The position numbers and the translations under genes are program-made. DNA of 64,000 bases from Lota lota (Eukaryota; Chordata; Actinopteri; Gadiformes; Lotidae): NCBI GenBank assembly GCA_026745465.1, contig JACYXH010000350.1:313501-377500 (forward strand), given 5' to 3'. Shown here piece by piece: positions 24,210 to 35,651 of the stretch (positions within the stretch are counted from its first letter, which is position 1; every line of letters starts with the position of its first letter). The notes under the pieces are model-generated. The model was given only the letters and a program-made list of their open reading frames with translations, searched no databases and was not told the origin of the DNA.

Positions 24210-27093
24210 TGTTCCTTTTGAACTTTCCTTTTAGGTTTGAAAGACGTTGTTCAGCAACGTGACGATTATCAGGCAGTGAAACATCATCTCTCCTGAATGG
24301 TAACTTGAGACGGTAGTGTCCGTCTACAATCTTGGCTGAGTCTTCAACAATCTTCATGAACTGTTTGTCTTCTATGGACATTTCCTTTGTGTCTTCAGAT
24401 GATTTCTCATTGAAGTCAGTATTATACTGTGAGACCAGTAGCTCCTGTAAGTTGACCAATGAAATCCTATTGGCAGAGATTGAGTGATTACTGTTGCCTT
24501 TTTCTTTTCCTCCTCTTAATGGACCATTAACCACCCAGCCTAGTAAGGTCTTTACTGCGTATGGACCCTCTTCTTGGCTATTGATGATCTCCCATGGTTC
24601 CATTACCTTCGGCGCATCAGTTCCAATCAACAAGCCAATGTCAGCATCGATGTTGTGTAGTTTGACATTTTTGAGATAGGGCCACCTAGATAGATCATTG
24701 GGGTTTGGGATGTTTTGTTTTGTGACGGGCATGGTCTTCTGGGTGTAAGCGTCTGGGAGGGCTATGAATGTGTTGCCATGCAGCTCGCTCACCTCCAGAC
24801 CTGAGACTATATGACTGCTGACTGTCCTTTCTTGACCCATGGTGCGGAGAAGGATGTTTGTTCCTTTTCCTCTGATATTCAATTGGTGTATGAGTCGGTC
24901 TGTACAAAACGTGGCTGAACTGCCCGGGTCAAGGAAAGCATATGTTTGCACTATTTTGTTTCCTTTGCTGGATTTCACTTTAACCGGGACGATAGAAAAT
25001 ACGCACTCCTTTTCCCCGGCCCCAATATGCCCACATGCTTTAGGGGAAGCCTTCATACCGGTCTTTGATGTTTCCGACTCTTCTGTTGGTCCTGCGATTC
25101 CTTTTCCATTTTCCATTTTACCTATGTGAAGCACAGTTGGGTGGGTTTGATTACACACTTTGCATGGGAGACGCCTAATACAGTCTTTGCTCATGTGCCC
25201 TGGTATGAGACACCCAAAACAGATTCCCTTTTCCTTTAGGAAACTGATCTTTTCTCTGTGCATTTTCCTTTTGAGTTGTGGACACATGTCCATTATGTGT
25301 CCACTTGAACAGAACAGACAGACTGGCTCATTTGTGAATTGAGATGGAATGGCTTGTGACCTGCTATCTTGGGGCTGTGATGTCTTTGAATTGGCATTAA
25401 TGTTCGCAACACTGGTGGCAAAGCTGCTGCTGGTGTATTTCGGCCTCGGTGACTTTGTGACTATGGGCTCCTTTGAACTTGTGCTGCGATAATTGACAGC
25501 TTGATCTTGAATGTTGCCAAATACGGGGTCTGTTATGATCTTTACTTGGTTTTCAGTGAACTTGACCAGATCACTGAACCTTTCTTTGCTGTTCCGCCTT
25601 TCCTGTAGCTGATATACTTCTGATCTCCACTTTTCTCTGAGTTTATATGGCAACTTGGTGACCAAAGATCTTAGATTGGAGGCTAAGTCAAGCTCCTCCA
25701 TAGATGCAATTTCCTCCATGGCGTTACAGCACCCTCTGAGATACAAAGCAAAGGCCTCTAATGCTTTTGGGTCCTCGGGTTTGATGGGGGACCAGGACAG
25801 GGCCTTTTCTATGTATGCACTGGCGATTTTGAACTCGTTGCCGAAATGCTCCTGGAGGAGGTCTTTGGCTTTCCTATAACCCCTCTCTGGATCCATATAA
25901 AGGCACGTTCTGACAAGTTCCCTAGGCTGCCCCTTAGTGTACTGCTCTAAATAGTACAACCTGTCTTTTCCGCTGTCAGTCTTGCTTTCTATGACATGCT
26001 CAAATGACCTAATAAATGACCTGTATCCGACTGGGTCACCTTCAAATACCTTAATGTCCCTTGGAGGCAAAGCGGAAAGTTGTTGTTGCTTGACAAGAGT
26101 GGCAGTGATGTTAGTTTGGTTCTGCAAGATATTGTACAGAGCTGCATCTTGCATGGAGTTAAATTGGGTTGAAGGGATTGGTTGTGCGACATGTGATTGG
26201 GCTCGTATAGGGGTTCTTTGTGTTTGAACGGAGTGGTGTGGCGCTTCGACCTCTGGCTGAGCTGGGTGATACAGCGAATGGCCTTCCTTTGGACGCACAG
26301 TTAGAGTGTCTGCAGTGCCCCTTTGCACTGGTTCCTTGGTCCCTTTCGTTTCCATTCCAGAAATGTCATGTTTTCCAAAATTTTCCTCATAATACTCATT
26401 CATTGCATCCGCATGTGAAGTTTTGATTTGAGTTTCCATGCTATTGAAGACAGTTATTTTAGCTGTAGTAGCTTGTAGCTCTGATTTCAGTTCCAAAGTT
26501 TCCTTTCGTTTCCTTAGTTGCTCCTTTTGTTTATTCAGTTCTTCCTCTTCCTCCTCCAACGCATGTTTTTCCTTAAGTGCCGTTAATTTTGCCTCTAAAG
26601 CAGCCTTCTCTGCTTCCGCATGGATGCGGGCAGAGGCGTTGGATGAAACGGTTGAATTGGACCTGTTGGATACTGAGGAAACACTGTCACTGGGAGCAAC
26701 TTCTTCATCAGAAACCGTCCTGTTTGTGGAATCTGACAGCCATTTCCCCACATTAACAATTAACTCATTAATGCAGGCTATTTTGGGTTCAAACCAAATG
26801 TCGTTGTCCTCGTTGCTCTCTTCCTCGTTCAACAACGTTCGATAGGACATGTGCATTTCTTTAAATTCACTCAATATAGCATGATATTTGACCATGTTGT
26901 CCTTTATTTCGTCTTCATTCATATCGTCCTTCATCAATTCCTTGATTACGTTCTGCCTGCGCGTTAGCTGTCCGAGCTTGGCCTTTCTGGATAAGCGCAT
27001 GTTATTAACATGTTCCTCTAACACATTTGCTGCGGTTTCATCTTCCTTCGAATCTTCCATAGAAGTAGCATTAGCCAATGCTCTATTAGCCAT
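24130..27093 (-). CDS. BEL/Pao Gag-protease polyprotein
   Basis: An open frame of 987 codons. Order: a charged coiled-coil-rich N-terminus (about residues 130-215), a Gag region typical of Pao elements (DUF1759-like, about 340-520), two zinc knuckles ([13 protein letters not shown] near 595 and [14 protein letters not shown] near 625), then an aspartic protease of the DUF1758 kind with [10 protein letters not shown] near 720. The frame stops just before the reverse transcriptase, where the next open frame overlaps it. A one- or two-base shift has probably split an originally continuous polyprotein. Confidence 0.85.
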   Translation of the reverse strand: MANRALANATSMEDSKEDETAANVLEEHVNNMRLSRKAKLGQLTRRQNVIKELMKDDMNEDEIKDNMVKYHAILSEFKEMHMSYRTLLNEEESNEDNDIWFEPKIACINELIVNVGKWLSDSTNRTVSDEEVAPSDSVSSVSNRSNSTVSSNASARIHAEAEKAALEAKLTALKEKHALEEEEEELNKQKEQLRKRKETLELKSELQATTAKITVFNSMETQIKTSHADAMNEYYEENFGKHDISGMETKGTKEPVQRGTADTLTVRPKEGHSLYHPAQPEVEAPHHSVQTQRTPIRAQSHVAQPIPSTQFNSMQDAALYNILQNQTNITATLVKQQQLSALPPRDIKVFEGDPVGYRSFIRSFEHVIESKTDSGKDRLYYLEQYTKGQPRELVRTCLYMDPERGYRKAKDLLQEHFGNEFKIASAYIEKALSWSPIKPEDPKALEAFALYLRGCCNAMEEIASMEELDLASNLRSLVTKLPYKLREKWRSEVYQLQERRNSKERFSDLVKFTENQVKIITDPVFGNIQDQAVNYRSTSSKEPIVTKSPRPKYTSSSFATSVANINANSKTSQPQDSRSQAIPSQFTNEPVCLFCSSGHIMDMCPQLKRKMHREKISFLKEKGICFGCLIPGHMSKDCIRRLPCKVCNQTHPTVLHIGKMENGKGIAGPTEESETSKTGMKASPKACGHIGAGEKECVFSIVPVKVKSSKGNKIVQTYAFLDPGSSATFCTDRLIHQLNIRGKGTNILLRTMGQERTVSSHIVSGLEVSELHGNTFIALPDAYTQKTMPVTKQNIPNPNDLSRWPYLKNVKLHNIDADIGLLIGTDAPKVMEPWEIINSQEEGPYAVKTLLGWVVNGPLRGGKEKGNSNHSISANRISLVNLQELLVSQYNTDFNEKSSEDTKEMSIEDKQFMKIVEDSAKIVDGHYRLKLPFRRDDVSLPDNRHVAEQRLSNLKGKFKRNNAFHDEYKEFLTDVIDKGNAKGAAKA

Positions 27094-27508
27094 TTTGCAC
27101 AGCTTGTTTTATCTTTACTCAATATGAATGTTTTAGAACACCTTAGAACATGCGTCAATTCCGATTAATTACTTACAGTCCCGATATGAAGTTAACTGCG
27201 CTAAGGCACTCCGTATGGCCTGTTCTTTACTTCGTTCAGCAGCGGCACTCCAAATAAGTAATTTCGATCCAATCCACTCCAATAGTGGTCCTGAATCGAG
27301 TTTGAATCCACCTCTAACGAACTGGTTGTCAAGTTTTACGTTTCAGCTAATAGTGTAGCATTCCAAGCCTTTGAAACTTTTCCTACCGCTCGGTTACGTT
27401 GTTTCAGGTCGTCTTTCTTGCGATTCGGTGCCACGCTGTTTCCAAAACAATCCACTTCTCCCTGGATGGTCCAACGATCCAAGAATCCAAAGCGAGTTTT
27501 TAGACTAA

Positions 27509-27926
27509 TGTAGTGACTACGACGTCCATTGTCCTTCGTCGCTCACTCTAGGGTTGGCTGGGTCTAGCTTATAGTAGACGCTTGTCGTCTTGCAAAACAA
27601 ACGGAATGTCCAGATGGAATTGGAATGAAATCTTCGTTTATTAACAATCGTTTATTTAACTGAATTAACCAAATAACGAAGGTATGGATTATTGTTATAA
27701 AGGAAAACAAAAACGGCAAGACTAGAAAGACTAACAAGTGGCTAACAAGACTAACAAGGTCTAAAAACTGTCTGCTTTCCCAGCCAAAACCCCCTTCTGC
27801 CTCAGGTCCTTTCCTTTTACTCAACTTGTCCTGTAGGGGGAGCACAAACAGCAAGTAACAACACAAACACACAGACACAATACTAAAATGACAACTAAAT
27901 AAAAACTAAGGGAATTGGCTCCTACA
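27509..27926 (-). repeat. BEL/Pao 5' LTR
   Basis: 418 bp with TG..CA ends. The Gag-like frame starts about 420 bases inside it on the minus strand. Confidence 0.9.
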
Positions 27927-27957
27927 TTATTAATAATCAAAAGGTGGTCATAAAGCT

Positions 27958-28012
27958 GGCGACGATGACCAAATGCCTTGAAATAATTCTTGCAGATATA
28001 TTTAATGCCATG
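27958..28012 (-). pseudogene. Fragment of a sushi (SCR) exon
   Basis: On the minus strand TGGTCATCGTCGCCAG (16 bases) matches the end of the third SCR exon exactly, preceded by a diverged cysteine-containing stretch. It is truncated exactly where the 1.3-kb duplicated segment starts. Short, so tentative. Confidence 0.35.
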
Positions 28013-28018
28013 ACTTAC

Positions 28019-28048
28019 CAGGAGGCGTTGGTGGCTCAACTTCTCCAC
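28019..28048 (-). other. Possible 30-nt Pro-rich exon of the RCA gene
   Basis: Acceptor ATATCTACAG and donor GTAAGT bracket 30 bases reading GEVEPPTPP in phase 1-1, the phase of every other exon of the adjacent sushi gene. Might be a stalk exon or chance. Confidence 0.3.
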
Positions 28049-28322
28049 CTGTAGATATTAAAAAAATTAAATTAAAAAAAACAAACAAATATGCATATTA
28101 CTTGATCAAACAATCATCTGACTGATTACACAATGACAGTCACTTGTGTATGCACATTGTGATTGACAGAACACAGCCATGTTATGCAATCATACAATGC
28201 TAGTGCAGCAAAATGAAGTAAGGATCCTTCATTTAATTTAACCACGCTACATGCATAAAGCCCAGGCCTTTTGGTGTGATGGTCATGGACAGCCAGGAAA
28301 AGGGGACACATTACCACAGACG

Positions 28323-29623
28323 GCAAATGCTTCTACATTAAACAGCCTTATGAATGTTTTAGAGGATACGACAATAAATAAATAAAAATCACTCCATACA
28401 ACAACTTGTTGAAAATGTTCAGCATTGTTGGATCAGTTAGTACTTTAGGTTCAGTAATATCGATTAACATCTAATCCATCAGTTGCTTATAGAGACACAT
28501 TGACTCCATCTGTCAACAACCCGAATATCAACTTAGCAGCTTAATAGATCTTCGTATTGGTGTTCATCTCTATGGCTGAGCCCGAATATTCAGATATTTG
28601 TCTCAATACAGTTTTGAACAATTTAAATATTTTTAGGAACCGCAGGTAAAAGGCTATGTTCCATTTGGTCTGAGTATCCCGGGGATGGAATAATGTATAT
28701 ATGTAATGGCACGAGACATCCCTCAGACCTAGGATGCTTCCGCTCAACAGAGATAATAGTGGCAGCAGTCATCAAATTGGCCAAACACAGGATGACCGAA
28801 CTATCCTTTAGTTCTGTATTCGGGTATTAGAACATTTAAACAGACATTAAATGAACCGGTTGAAATAATAATAATGACATTCTGGGTTCCCAGGTTCTTT
28901 GATCCATGGTGGCACTCCCACTAGCCATGGTGGCACTCCCACTAGCCATGGTGGCACTAGCCAACGGTTTCAGAGGGTTTTTAATAATGAACGTATTTAG
29001 CAGCTATTTCAATGTTTAAACGAGGCCAAAAGATAGCAAAAAGCATAACCCACTAATAATAACGGGTTGGTAATTGAATCAACATGAATACAACAGGTAG
29101 CGTTGTTTTTTCCTTTTATGGTGCTCAGTCTTCCACAAGAGCGCCAGTGTTTTCTCTTCAGGTGAATAGCGCTAGTTATGCCTTGTCATTTCCTCAGACT
29201 ACCTTATTCGTAGGCCTTCTCTCACACTATGAAGGCCGTGTGTCCTGGAAACGTTTAGGCTGCACTGAAGCTCTGTCGTAACAGAGTCAACTCAAACCGA
29301 TGAGTGGATCCTAAATCCACTAAGGTCCACGCATCAATCCTACGTGATATTGAAGTTTTGCGTTATTAAAAGGGTTGTAGAAATGAAAAACGATCAGTTG
29401 ATAAAAACATGATTTTGCCGCAATGGTGTCGGTCGGCTGATTCAGGTAGGAAGGATACGCACCATGATTTACTTTTTTTATACGAATATTCAAAGCTTAG
29501 AATTATGTATTCGGGTCAGCCCTAGCCTCTGATGCTTTACATTTTTAGATATCAGATTACTGTATTGGTGGACCCCTAATAATATCCATTATTATTAATA
29601 ATCAAAAGGTGGTCATAAAGCTG
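28323..29623. repeat. 1.3-kb duplicated segment, copy B
   Basis: Matches copy A with a few substitutions and small indels, among them 22 extra bases in A near the right hAT-like end. This copy has no retrotransposon and keeps the intact pre-insertion sequence. It sits in the RCA gene, between the stalk exon and the Pro-rich candidate exon. hAT-like ends at about 28570 and 29524. Confidence 0.8.
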
Positions 29624-29834
29624 ACAGCAAAATCACACAAACTATTCAGACCGTATTTGTTTCTATGGCTTCCAACCGATAAAACTCAACAATATCTCCT
29701 ACAAAAACTCTGGTAATAGGTGGTTTGTTCAGCATCTTCTTTGGTACGCACTCCAAGGTACTGACATTAGGAGCCAACACCTCAGTGTTCAACAGAGTTT
29801 AAATGAAAATCCCATCTCTTGAGTTTGTTTCAAA

Positions 29835-29924
29835 CTATTTGTATACCATTGCGACGGGGAATCCCAGAGTAGAAATTCCAAAAAGAAGATTTCTCCTCAT
29901 AGGCCCATGGATAACAAATGCAGT
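29835..29924 (-). other. Possible terminal exon of the RCA gene
   Basis: After an acceptor (TTATTATTCAG) one frame reads a hydrophobic end (NLLFGISTLGFPVAMVYK) then TAG, plausible as a GPI-anchor signal. That frame does not match the phase-1 end of the stalk exon unless a different donor is used, so the link is weak. Confidence 0.2.
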
Positions 29925-29993
29925 CTGAATAATAAGCCAAATTTATATGGCGATTTAGCTCAAAAAAATTGATTTTAGTACTTGAGACGCTAC

Positions 29994-32900
29994 TGTCTTT
30001 TTGGGTGGAGGCACGGGTCGTGGCGGTTGTGGGGGTCGTGGTGGTTGTGGGGGTCGTGGTGGTAGTGGTTGTTGGGATGGTAATTGCTAGAAGAAAATAT
30101 TGGCCAATTCAAATAAAAAGCCAACCATATACTAGTTGCATGAACTGAAGAAAGCTATTCATGTCCTACATTTCCAATGGAAAGCCCAAAACTGCCACTA
30201 TATACATATTTTGGTCTGAGAAATAACTTGGAACACAGAATTAGTAAATAAATGCGGTAATTATAATAACTTCATTTATTATAAGCAGCTCTTACCTCTG
30301 CACACTGGCGACGATGACCACGTGCTATTCAGTTGGCATACAATGGTTCCCTTCCCGTGCATCGTAAATCCAGCATTGCACTCGTATTCAAGAATATTCT
30401 TGAACATAAAAGGAGGACGGGCTCCAGACTTAACCGAAGCATTTGGAATACTAGGCGGTGGGCAGCGAACCTCTGCAGAGAAATGGTATAGAAATGTGTT
30501 CACAAAGATGAGTACCCTGGTTACGCTCTCAACGAGAGTACGCAACTCATCCGCAACGGGTTTTAGAAAAGATGGCGAAAAATAACAACATACTTATGCA
30601 CGTTGGAGGATTTGGTGTGAATTTTCCATTTTCGGAACAGGTTAGTGATGATGATCCATTCAAAGTATATTCCTTCAGACATGTGTATTGCACAATGCTT
30701 GAATAATCATATGTTCCCCTGTTTGGAATTGGACCTTGAGCATTCTCAACTGTAGGTGCTGAGGTACATTTTACAACTGAAAAAAAACAAGATAGATATT
30801 AGATATGGGGGGGGGGGGGGGGGGTTCAAAAATAAAATAAAGTTTTTAATAAATATAGCTGTCCACTGTGATGGAAAATTACAATATCCACCCTCAGTCA
30901 TTATCCATATAATCCTGACAAATGTGTACTTGGTGTGCTCACTATAATTGTGTGATAGCTCAGGACTCTTCGTGACTTATGAGAGCCCTATCCCAGCCGT
31001 TCCGGAGAAGCCCTATCCCAGCCGTTCCGGAGAAGCCCTATCCCAGCCGTTCCGGAGAAGCCCTATCCCAGCCGTTCCGGAGAAGCCCTATCCCAGCCGT
31101 TCCGGAGAAGCCCTATCCCAGCCGTTCCGGAGAAGCCCTATCCCAGCCGTTCCGGAGAAGCCCTATCCCAGCCGTTCCGGAGAAGGCCACAGTCACCTCG
31201 CCTTTTGCTCTTATCACCTTGCATGTGTTTTATAACAACGTTAATATTATACTGTTTCTCAGTTGGATGAATATAATTGTATAAGGCTTTATCCCTTATA
31301 CAATAATAATCAAAATAGTAGGCCTATTAAGAATAAGCAGAGGCTCTAGCATAATTGACTTCTAGGATTTGTAATCACGGAGTAGGCATCAGAATGCAGA
31401 CCTGTGTTCCATCAAGTCTCTATTCAAGATTGTGTCGAAACGGTTCTTGGCTGGTTGACAGATCTTTCAATAATGTGTGTGTGTGTGTATTAGGTGTCCA
31501 AATCATCTATAATTTCCTATACTTTCGAGTGTTTGCTGAATCTGACGTGGCATTCTCGTACGTACGCACAACAGTAAGACCAAGTAGAGATAAAAAATAA
31601 GCAAATGTTCTTCCATGACGCCCATTTTGTCCTGCGAATGTCACCATAGTAATTATATATAGCCTATATAGTTATATATACAGGCTGTATGTGCATGTAT
31701 GTGTTGGCTGGAGACAACTCCCGCCTCCTGAAATCGGCTCCTATGAAAATACATTCAGACTGAATGGAGTAAAGTGCAGTGAAACGTAATTCTACATGAT
31801 TTGAATCATTTTTCGTTTTTTTACTTACATTTATATAGATTAAGGTAAGTAGGTCGTAGGTACGATATGTAAAGGGAGAGAGGATTTGGAAATAAACACC
31901 AAAAAAAAAAAAGTCCTCGCTCTCCCTCCCTCCGTTTTTCTGCCATTGAGAAGTGCTGCATTTAAAGCAACTGTTAATGACAGGTAAGATGGTTGCCCCG
32001 AACTAATCAGAGAAGAGATGCTCTTATTTCAGGTAATTGTTTTCATCCACCAGACACAGTGGCACACTGGTGCAGCAAAAAGTTCATTTCAGATCCTGTC
32101 AAGTAAACATTTAAAACAAAAAGATGCTTACTCTCGCATGTAAGTGTTAAATCACTCCATGTCCCAGCATTGCATGTGATTTCACCAGATCCTCCAGCAC
32201 GCACGTATTCCACTGTACACTCAAATGTAACTTTTGATCCTTCTGGGAATTCTTTTTTCAGGATGTCTTCTGAACTTAAAGTCATGGGGCCGTTAGTCTG
32301 GGGTCTAAAACATGGTTGAGCTAAAAGGAAAAAGCACAATAAGAACAAATTAGGGCTCATTTTTGCACAGTAAGCCAAAATGAATACAATGGCATATTCA
32401 ACATTTGCACACCAGCGCATACGCTAAATCTATTTGGTCTAGGGGGGTAAAAGCAGACATGGTCTCAAGGTTTGCGTATCACAGTATGTTTTTATCATTA
32501 TACGGTCACTAGATTCAAAGTGTCCCAGGGACTTGAAACTTAGCGTGCTTGCTCATTAGCCTTGATAGCATAAGCATGTTAGCATGCTAACAGAAAATTG
32601 CAACCACACGCATTTTCTTCAGAAAATGAACAAGTCTAGTTAGGTATTCAGTGTATCTGTGGATACCTATTGTTATTGTCGCGGTCCCCTATTATTATTA
32701 TTCTTGATTGGTAACGCTTATATCTCTGCGATGCCCAGGTCAAAAGTTTTCAAAAAAGTATGCCGGCAAATTGCGCATAGGGGGCGCTATAACATCCTGT
32801 CAAAGTTAAACGATCAGCCTGTGCACCCCTATGGATGAAAATGTCTGAAACTTGGTGTATATGCCTTATTTCACATGCTGAACATATTATCCTCTTATGT

Positions 32901-35651
32901 CCGTCATGATAGATTTTGCTGTACAGTGAAAATGTCATGAAACCTTCAACAATCTTCTTCTACAGAACCAGAGCTTCCCAAGAAAAACGGATTTCAGATT
33001 CATAATCTTTAGGCTTGTCTGAGCTTAAATTTATCATCGATTTTTGATTGGGTAAAAATTAGGCACATAGAGGACACCTCCATTAACATGTGATAACAAT
33101 GTGGTGTCGATATCTCATTCCATGACGTCACAGTGTCAATTAACGTGATTTTTCTTAAGCATAATGCACAGCAGGTGGGAGAATATCACACATAAACGGC
33201 ATCTACTATGAAACCACTGTGTGCCTGTGCGTGTGTGTGCCTGCGCGTGTGCGTGCGTCTTTGATTATTTAGATGTGTTTACTTACAGTAAACCGGTTTA
33301 TAAGTCATACATCTGCCACTATTGGAAGACTCATGTCCACTGTGTAGTGTAGTGGTGCAGCTCCTGCCTCACGGACGCAGGGTCGCCGGTTGGAGTCCGA
33401 CCTCGAACGGGCATTTAGTGAGACGTGGCTCAAAAAGGGCGGCCGCTGGGAAAGGCGGTGCGTGGGCTGTGAATACCTTGGGTGACTGCTCGCAGTTGTA
33501 GTTAGGGTGTCGAGCACGAAGTGCAAGACAACCTCTTGTGATCGTTAGTTTTATTATAATTACTATTGTGCTTTTAGATGTAAGCTGCTACAACGCCTTA
33601 ACTTTGAATGAAGTACCCATCATCTAGCTACATCATCTAGCTACATCTGGACTGCGGACTGTCACCTTGTTCTATAGGAGGTCTAAATATTTGCGTTATG
33701 GTTGGAAATTTGGTAGCATTAGCTCAGAGCTTTAGTCCAATCAGATCGTGGCGCCTTTTTAAACCGCCTCACAGCCGTTGAGGACTCTGCTAATTCCCCT
33801 CCCCGCAGGGTGGTACCACCTATACCTTAGTTAACGCTTTAAGGTGCATTCACTTGAGACGCGTTGAAACACATATGCGTTGCAAAGTCAGGCCATGTGT
33901 TTACGAGCTTGGCAAGTTTAAAACAAAATCAGCCGTGGTTGATTTTGTGCCTTTTTCGGAGTGCCTCAGAAAAGGTGAACTGTTTTTTGGCTCAAAAAGG
34001 GTCCCTGGGTAACACACACACGGTGGGAAAATTCCAACGCAGTGTAAGCACGCGAGAAAACAGGCTAAACGTGTCTAGCCCCACGCAAGAAACTCTTCAC
34101 CAGTGGGTGACTGACTGAAAAACCAGTAACCGTCACAGCCTGCGTGGCCAGCCGAAACGGCTGCCGCATAGACTTGATAGTGGAGAAAGCCAAACCTTTC
34201 TCCAGTGTAAGCACTGTAGGAAAACAAGCATGCTTCCCACTTCACCGAGAGATGGGACAGCGTGGTTTAGAGAAAAAAACCCAACTTCGCTGCATAGAGG
34301 GAGGAAGTGGAAGGCGCGCGGGCACTCTGGATATGGTTGATAACCGCTGCTGGCAGATTCAGCCCTGCAAGATAAACCTCTCAGAAGCCAAACAAACAGC
34401 CGTCCCAAGACGTAGGGCGGTGGGTGGTGTACTGCACCGGTCTAGCCGGCACCGGCCATGGCGTCGTGCCCGAGAGCGCCGCTATCTCTGGGAATCACAC
34501 AGCTGAAGGGCTCTCCGGGGCCACCAAAATGAGGGTCAATTCCTCCTGTCTGATCCGCTCCAACAGAGGATGGATCAGTAGAAGCGGCGGGAACGCATAA
34601 AGGAAAGCCCGCGGCAAAGATGTGTGCGCCAGAGAGTAACCGGATGGCAGGCACTGTTATACATACGCCACGCAAGGCAAGCAGGGAAAGCTCCTGTGAG
34701 CCTTGAGAATAGGGACGTGGAAGTAAAAATCCTTGTAGCCAGGGATGTGAACCAAGCGCCCCCTCTCATTCAGTACTCACTCACTCGGAGCAACGCTCTG
34801 GTGTGGAGAACATATTGAATTTCTGCGCAACAACTACTTTGTTGAAAAAGCAAAGATCTAGAATGGGCTTGTCTCCCAAGAGACGACCCACCTCCACTGC
34901 TAGAGCCGTGCTCGCAGCGGTGTCCTGCAACCTAGTCTCCACCAGCCCCATAAAGGGTGGGGGACGGCGCTTTAAGTGAATGTATGTGATGTAAGCCAAA
35001 AGAGAGGGCGAGCAGACAGCTGAAAAAAGCTGTCTGGCCCCTACCACCTTCACACCGTGTGTGATGGAATTGCTCGTCTGCAAGCGGAGAAAAACCACTG
35101 CAGGGCGGATCTAAGCGACCGAGCGATAGAGGACCGTGCCACGAGCGTAACGAGAAGCTCCCCTTCTTTTTACTGAGACTGTAAGGAGAGAGCGGGGAAA
35201 AACCGGGGTCTAGGAGACTGGTGCACGAGGCCCCAGCCTCTGTCTTTTGGCATCTATCTGCTTCAGCATTTTTGTTGTTGTAGTAACTTTCTTTCAAACT
35301 TCAAAACGTGATACGTGTTTATTTTCTTTATTGTAACGTGTTTGAGTGATTTTATGTACATTTTAATACTTCACATGTATAATGGAAGTCAATGGGAGCA
35401 ACTGCAGCGTGACCCAAATTCCAAATGTCTAACCAAAAGCACAGATATTTTCTAAACAATGCAATGGAGTAAAAGTAGAAAGTCTTTGAAAATTACCGAT
35501 CCGTTTATTTATTTATTTTTATTTTTTTTACCAAAGTACAGTAACAATAGTACGTAGATAAATAGATCCGTCACTTACCTTGAACTTTTCCAAGAGGCCC
35601 AAGCATGCTGATCCAGAGCAGCGCCAGACATATTGAATGGGTTAGCCTCAT
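29994..35651 (-). CDS. Complement-regulator-like gene (CD55/RCA type), 3 sushi domains
   Basis: Exons on the minus strand: 35579-35651 (signal peptide MRLTHSICLALLWISMLG), 32132-32320 (SCR1), 30594-30776 (SCR2), 30296-30472 (SCR3) and 29994-30086 (Thr-rich stalk). All joins are phase 1. Each SCR has the expected cysteines and Trp: SCR1 CFRP..FEC..ITC..W..LTC; SCR2 KCTSAP..YTC..LTC..PPTC; SCR3 RCPPPS..YEC..IVCQ..W..PVC. SCR1 with FPEGSKVTFEC and WSDLTLTC is like CD55 and teleost membrane complement regulators. Such proteins protect host cells by accelerating convertase decay. The 3' end (GPI signal or membrane span) is not resolved. An upstream in-frame ATG exists at 35768, but 35651 gives the better signal peptide. 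Confidence 0.75.
30807..30823. repeat. Poly-G tract in RCA intron 2
   Basis: About 17 G just upstream (minus-strand sense) of the SCR2 acceptor region, so the transcript strand carries poly-C there. Confidence 0.85.
30985..31186. repeat. 25-bp minisatellite, about 8 copies
   Basis: Unit GCCCTATCCCAGCCGTTCCG plus GAGAA, repeated about eight times with no visible change between units. It sits in the intron between SCR1 and SCR2. The 25-residue repeating open frames here exist only because three 25-bp units make 75 bases. Confidence 0.95.
32480..33320. other. RCA intron 1, repetitive fish sequence
   Basis: No exon seen. About 32500-32760 has the look of a dispersed repeat (CATGTTAGCATGCTAAC palindrome, ATT trinucleotides). 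A short GT-rich run lies at about 33215-33255. Confidence 0.4.
33337..33415 (+). mobile_element. tRNA-like head of a SINE
   Basis: GTGTAGTGTAGTGGTGCAG resembles a box A and GGTTGGAGTCC a degenerate box B (consensus GGTTCGANTCC) about 45 bases later. This is the layout of a tRNA-derived SINE promoter. It does not fold as a complete tRNA. Confidence 0.4.
33960..35100 (-). mobile_element. Decayed DIRS-like retrotransposon fragment
   Basis: The minus strand shows, in order, reverse-transcriptase-like pieces (GDKPILDL, AWFTSL, GYKDFYFHVPI), an RNase-H-tail-like piece (LYAFPPLLLIHPLLERIRQ, LILVAPE) and a tyrosine-recombinase-like piece (HPLVKSFLRGAR near 34090). These are the landmarks of DIRS-type elements in fish. 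Frames are broken by shifts and stops. The catalytic centre between the RT and RNase H pieces is deleted. It sits in the first intron of the RCA gene. Confidence 0.6.

Larger units (their letters stand above)
22543..27926 (-). mobile_element. BEL/Pao LTR retrotransposon, internally deleted
   Basis: Two 418-bp LTRs (22543-22960, 27509-27926) start TGTAG and end CTACA and are flanked by a 5-bp TTATT duplication (22538-22542, 27927-27931). The coding strand is minus. The pre-insertion site is preserved in the duplicate segment at 29592-29596. Gag and protease regions are long and open. Most of reverse transcriptase, RNase H and the integrase core are missing. A purine-rich stretch next to the left LTR (22961-22975, minus strand) fits a polypurine tract. 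The equal-length, near-identical LTRs suggest a recent insertion. Confidence 0.92.

Noticed and set aside
22598..27878. A 104-aa hydrophobic open frame found twice (22598-22912 and 27564-27878)
   Set aside because: Both copies are inside the LTRs of the BEL/Pao element; not a gene.
29640..29780. Minus-strand frame of about 44 codons (VPKKMLNKPPITRVFVGDIV)
   Set aside because: Open and protein-like, but without a supported acceptor or a phase fit to the RCA gene. Recorded only as a curiosity.
30948..31284. Proline/arginine repeat proteins of about 100 aa; also a CRISPR-like look
   Set aside because: Product of a 25-bp minisatellite, which repeats every 25 residues in all three frames. There are no spacers between units and this is a vertebrate genome, so no CRISPR array.
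33864..34118. Plus-strand open frame of 84 codons next to the DIRS remnant
   Set aside because: The minus strand here carries the recombinase-like HPLVKSFLRGAR piece in order with the other DIRS landmarks, so the plus-strand frame is incidental.
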